Assembly (NCBI GenBank): GCA_024763295.1
Contig: JANTFU010000032.1
Location: 1 to 13,084, forward strand
Direction of reading: 5' to 3'
DNA: 13,084 nt
From: Anaerolineales bacterium
GTDB lineage: Bacteria > Chloroflexota > Anaerolineae > Anaerolineales > Villigracilaceae
Shown: piece after piece, positions 11,045 to 13,084 of the stretch
Layout: every line of letters begins with the position of its first letter
Position numbering within the stretch: the stretch's first letter is position 1
Notes under the pieces: model-generated
What the model saw: the letters and a program-made list of their open reading frames with translations, nothing else
What the model was told of the DNA's origin: nothing
Databases searched by the model: none
Position numbers and translations under genes: made by a program

Positions 11045-13084
11045 ATGACGTCTGTATTGCCTAAAAAGAGCTACGCACGAATCCCTGTTACGCTCAGTCT
11101 TCCCAATCTAATTGAAGTCCAACTTGAATCATTCAAACGGCTTAAGCGTGAAGGGCTTGAGAGTCTTTTTGATGAAATTTCCCCTATTGAATCTTATAAC
11201 AAGGGGATGCAGCTTTATTTTCCCGGACAAAGCCCCGAAGCCAAAGAATGGGATTTGAAATACTGGTTTGAAGAACCCAAATACAGCATTGCCGAATGTG
11301 TTGAGCGTGATCTGACCTACTCCAGCCCGCTTTACGTCTCTGTTTTGCTGGCAGGGAAAGATGTCCCTGAGCCGATCAAACAGGATATCTTCATTGGCGA
11401 TTTCCCCGAAATGACATCCAAGGGAACCTTTGTGATTAACGGTACCGAGCGCGTCGTCGTCTCGCAGTTGATCCGCTCCCCGGGTGTTTACTTTGAAGCT
11501 AATGCCGACCGCGCTACTGGACGTCTGCTTGCTACCGCCAAATTAATTCCGGATCGCGGTGCCTGGATGGAGTTCGAGACCCGCAAGAGCGACTATGTCA
11601 TCCTGAAATTCAACCGTAAACGCACCGTCCCGATTACAGTCTTCTTGCGTGCCTTGGCAGCCGTTGATGACGGTCGCCCTGACTCCCCGCTCCAGACCGG
11701 CTCGGATGAAGAAATTCTCGCCCTCTTCAGTGATGTGGATACCAACCCTGAGCGTATGTACATCGCTTCCACGCTGAAGCAGGAACCCGAATGGGACCCC
11801 GAAAGCAAACTTAGCATTGCCGAAGCCGCGTTGATTGAATTTTTCAAACGTATGCGCCCCGGCGACCCCGCTACGCTCGAAAATGCGCGTGGCTTCCTCC
11901 AAGAACAACTCTTCGACCAGCGTCACTATGACCTTGAGCGTGTTGGTCGTTATAAACTCAACCAGAAACTGAACCTAAACGTCCCGATCCCGCATCGCCA
12001 GATCACAAAAATGGATATTGTGCGCCTAATTCGCCGCATGATTTTGATCAACAACGGCATCGAGCAGAAGGACGATATTGATCACCTCGGTAATCGCCGC
12101 ATTAAAACCGTTGGTGAATTGATCCAGAACAAATTACGCATCGGTCTGCGTCGCATGGAACGTGTCATCAAAGAGCGTATGTCCATTCGTGACCAAGATC
12201 AACTTTCGCCGATGTCGCTTGTCAATATCCGCCCGCTGGTGGCGGCACTGCGCGAGTTCTTTGGCTCCAGCCAACTCTCCCAATTCATGGATCAGACCAA
12301 TCCACTTTCTGAGTTGCGCCACAAACGCACACTTTCCGCGTTGGGACCTGGCGGTCTGCGCCGTGAACGCGCGGGATTTGACGTTCGTGACGTCCATCAC
12401 TCGCACTATGGTCGCATTTGCCCAATTGAAACCCCGGAAGGTCCGAATATCGGTCTGATTGGTCGTTTGGCATCCTTTGCGCGTGTGAACGAGTATGGTT
12501 TTATCGAGACGCCCTATCGCAAAGTCATCAAAGAAATGGCTGCTGATGACCCGAAACTGGAAGGACGCGCCTTGCGTGGCGATTTGCTGGACGACAAAGG
12601 GAACGTCCTTTTTGAAGATGGTACGCGTCTGGCTGCGGACATGCTCAAAAAAGTTGCCAAGCTCAACCGGATGATCCCAATTGTTCCTTTTGTTGATTCT
12701 GAATCTATTGAATATCTCTCTGCTGATGCTGAAGACAAATACATTCTGGGGCAGGCGAATGCTCCCTTAAATGAATATAACGAGTTTGTGCGCCCCCGTA
12801 TTTCATCTCGTGACCATTCGAGTTTCCTTTTTGCCCCCCCCGAAAAAGTAGACTATATGGATGTGGCGCCGCACCAGATCGTTGGTATTAGTGCGGCACT
12901 TATTCCCTTCCTCGACCATGATGATGCCAACCGCGCACTGATGGGATCGAACATGATGGCGCAAGCCGTACCGTTGTTGCGCCCAGAAATTCCGCTGGTC
13001 TCGACCGGCATGGAATTTAGTGCCGCATCGGACTCCGGGCAGGTGGTGGTTGCAGAACGGGATGGGGAAATTGCCTCTGTTACC
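11045..13084 (+). CDS. rpoB: DNA-directed RNA polymerase beta subunit, N-terminal part (runs off the window)
   Basis: The first 680 codons of the RNA polymerase beta subunit, open to the window end with no stop. The N-terminal protrusion and lobe (GTFVINGTERVVVSQLIRSPG near 130-150) lead into the rifampicin-binding region GSSQLSQFMDQTNPLSEL (407-424) then RHKRTLSALGPGGL, with numbering exactly 100 below E. coli. ICPIETPEGPNIGLI and, later, the fork region ALIPFLDHDDANRALMGSNM are intact. The lobe is shorter than in E. coli. Residue 429 (codon 12329-12331) is Thr where E. coli has Arg529. AGGAG (11034-11038) is 6 nt upstream of the ATG. Confidence 0.98.
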   Translation, partial: MTSVLPKKSYARIPVTLSLPNLIEVQLESFKRLKREGLESLFDEISPIESYNKGMQLYFPGQSPEAKEWDLKYWFEEPKYSIAECVERDLTYSSPLYVSVLLAGKDVPEPIKQDIFIGDFPEMTSKGTFVINGTERVVVSQLIRSPGVYFEANADRATGRLLATAKLIPDRGAWMEFETRKSDYVILKFNRKRTVPITVFLRALAAVDDGRPDSPLQTGSDEEILALFSDVDTNPERMYIASTLKQEPEWDPESKLSIAEAALIEFFKRMRPGDPATLENARGFLQEQLFDQRHYDLERVGRYKLNQKLNLNVPIPHRQITKMDIVRLIRRMILINNGIEQKDDIDHLGNRRIKTVGELIQNKLRIGLRRMERVIKERMSIRDQDQLSPMSLVNIRPLVAALREFFGSSQLSQFMDQTNPLSELRHKRTLSALGPGGLRRERAGFDVRDVHHSHYGRICPIETPEGPNIGLIGRLASFARVNEYGFIETPYRKVIKEMAADDPKLEGRALRGDLLDDKGNVLFEDGTRLAADMLKKVAKLNRMIPIVPFVDSESIEYLSADAEDKYILGQANAPLNEYNEFVRPRISSRDHSSFLFAPPEKVDYMDVAPHQIVGISAALIPFLDHDDANRALMGSNMMAQAVPLLRPEIPLVSTGMEFSAASDSGQVVVAERDGEIASVT

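Noticed and set aside
11543..12744. Several antisense frames within rpoB
   Set aside because: They are shadows of a strongly conserved coding sequence with no start signals or family resemblance.
12835..12842. Run of eight C in rpoB as a possible frameshift
   Set aside because: The reading frame continues correctly into the conserved DHDDANRALMGSNM region, so the run is genuine in-frame sequence.

Overview
The window most resembles a chromosomal segment from an uncultured member of the Chloroflexota, probably class Anaerolineae. This is an inference from the gene complement (monofunctional-type dCTP deaminase, short-type threonine synthase, UMF1-family transporter, and an rpoB with its own promoter) and from the many hairpin-forming intergenic repeats. 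No rRNA, tRNA or CRISPR array is visible.

Layout. Positions 27-1741 hold dcd followed by a class I aminotransferase whose start overlaps the dcd stop. Positions 1742-2071 are a repeat-rich spacer with a terminator. Positions 2072-4254 hold thrB (minus strand) and thrC (plus strand), the last two steps of threonine synthesis, divergent from a shared spacer that contains a palindromic repeat, a thrC promoter and a leader hairpin. Positions 4264-9258 look like an inserted segment: a 64/65-bp sequence (one substitution, one 1-nt indel) occurs at both ends, 4930 bp apart. The DNA between is more AT-rich by eye than the flanks. It carries a YeeE/YedE-type sulfur-compound transporter with exactly three cysteines, a small unrecognised membrane protein, a LysR-type regulator, a palindromic repeat and two apparent gene remnants, but no integrase or transposase. 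Positions 9250-10614 (minus) hold a UMF1-family MFS transporter. Positions 10615-11044 hold a double-hairpin repeat and a strong sigma-70-like promoter, leading into rpoB (11045 to the window end, incomplete).

How it fits together. The left copy of the direct repeat contains a perfect 18-bp-stem terminator directly after thrC. The right copy contains the stop codon and last residues of the MFS gene. Removing one repeat unit therefore restores a simple convergent thrC-terminator-MFS arrangement, which is the pattern expected of site-specific or homologous integration at a gene 3' end. Inside the segment, the transporter is preceded by a leader of more than 500 nt containing a strong Shine-Dalgarno sequence, a short reading frame with two Cys codons and an overlapping hairpin, suggesting (not proving) cysteine- or sulfur-responsive attenuation. 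The LysR gene has palindromes around its likely promoter and may control the transporter.
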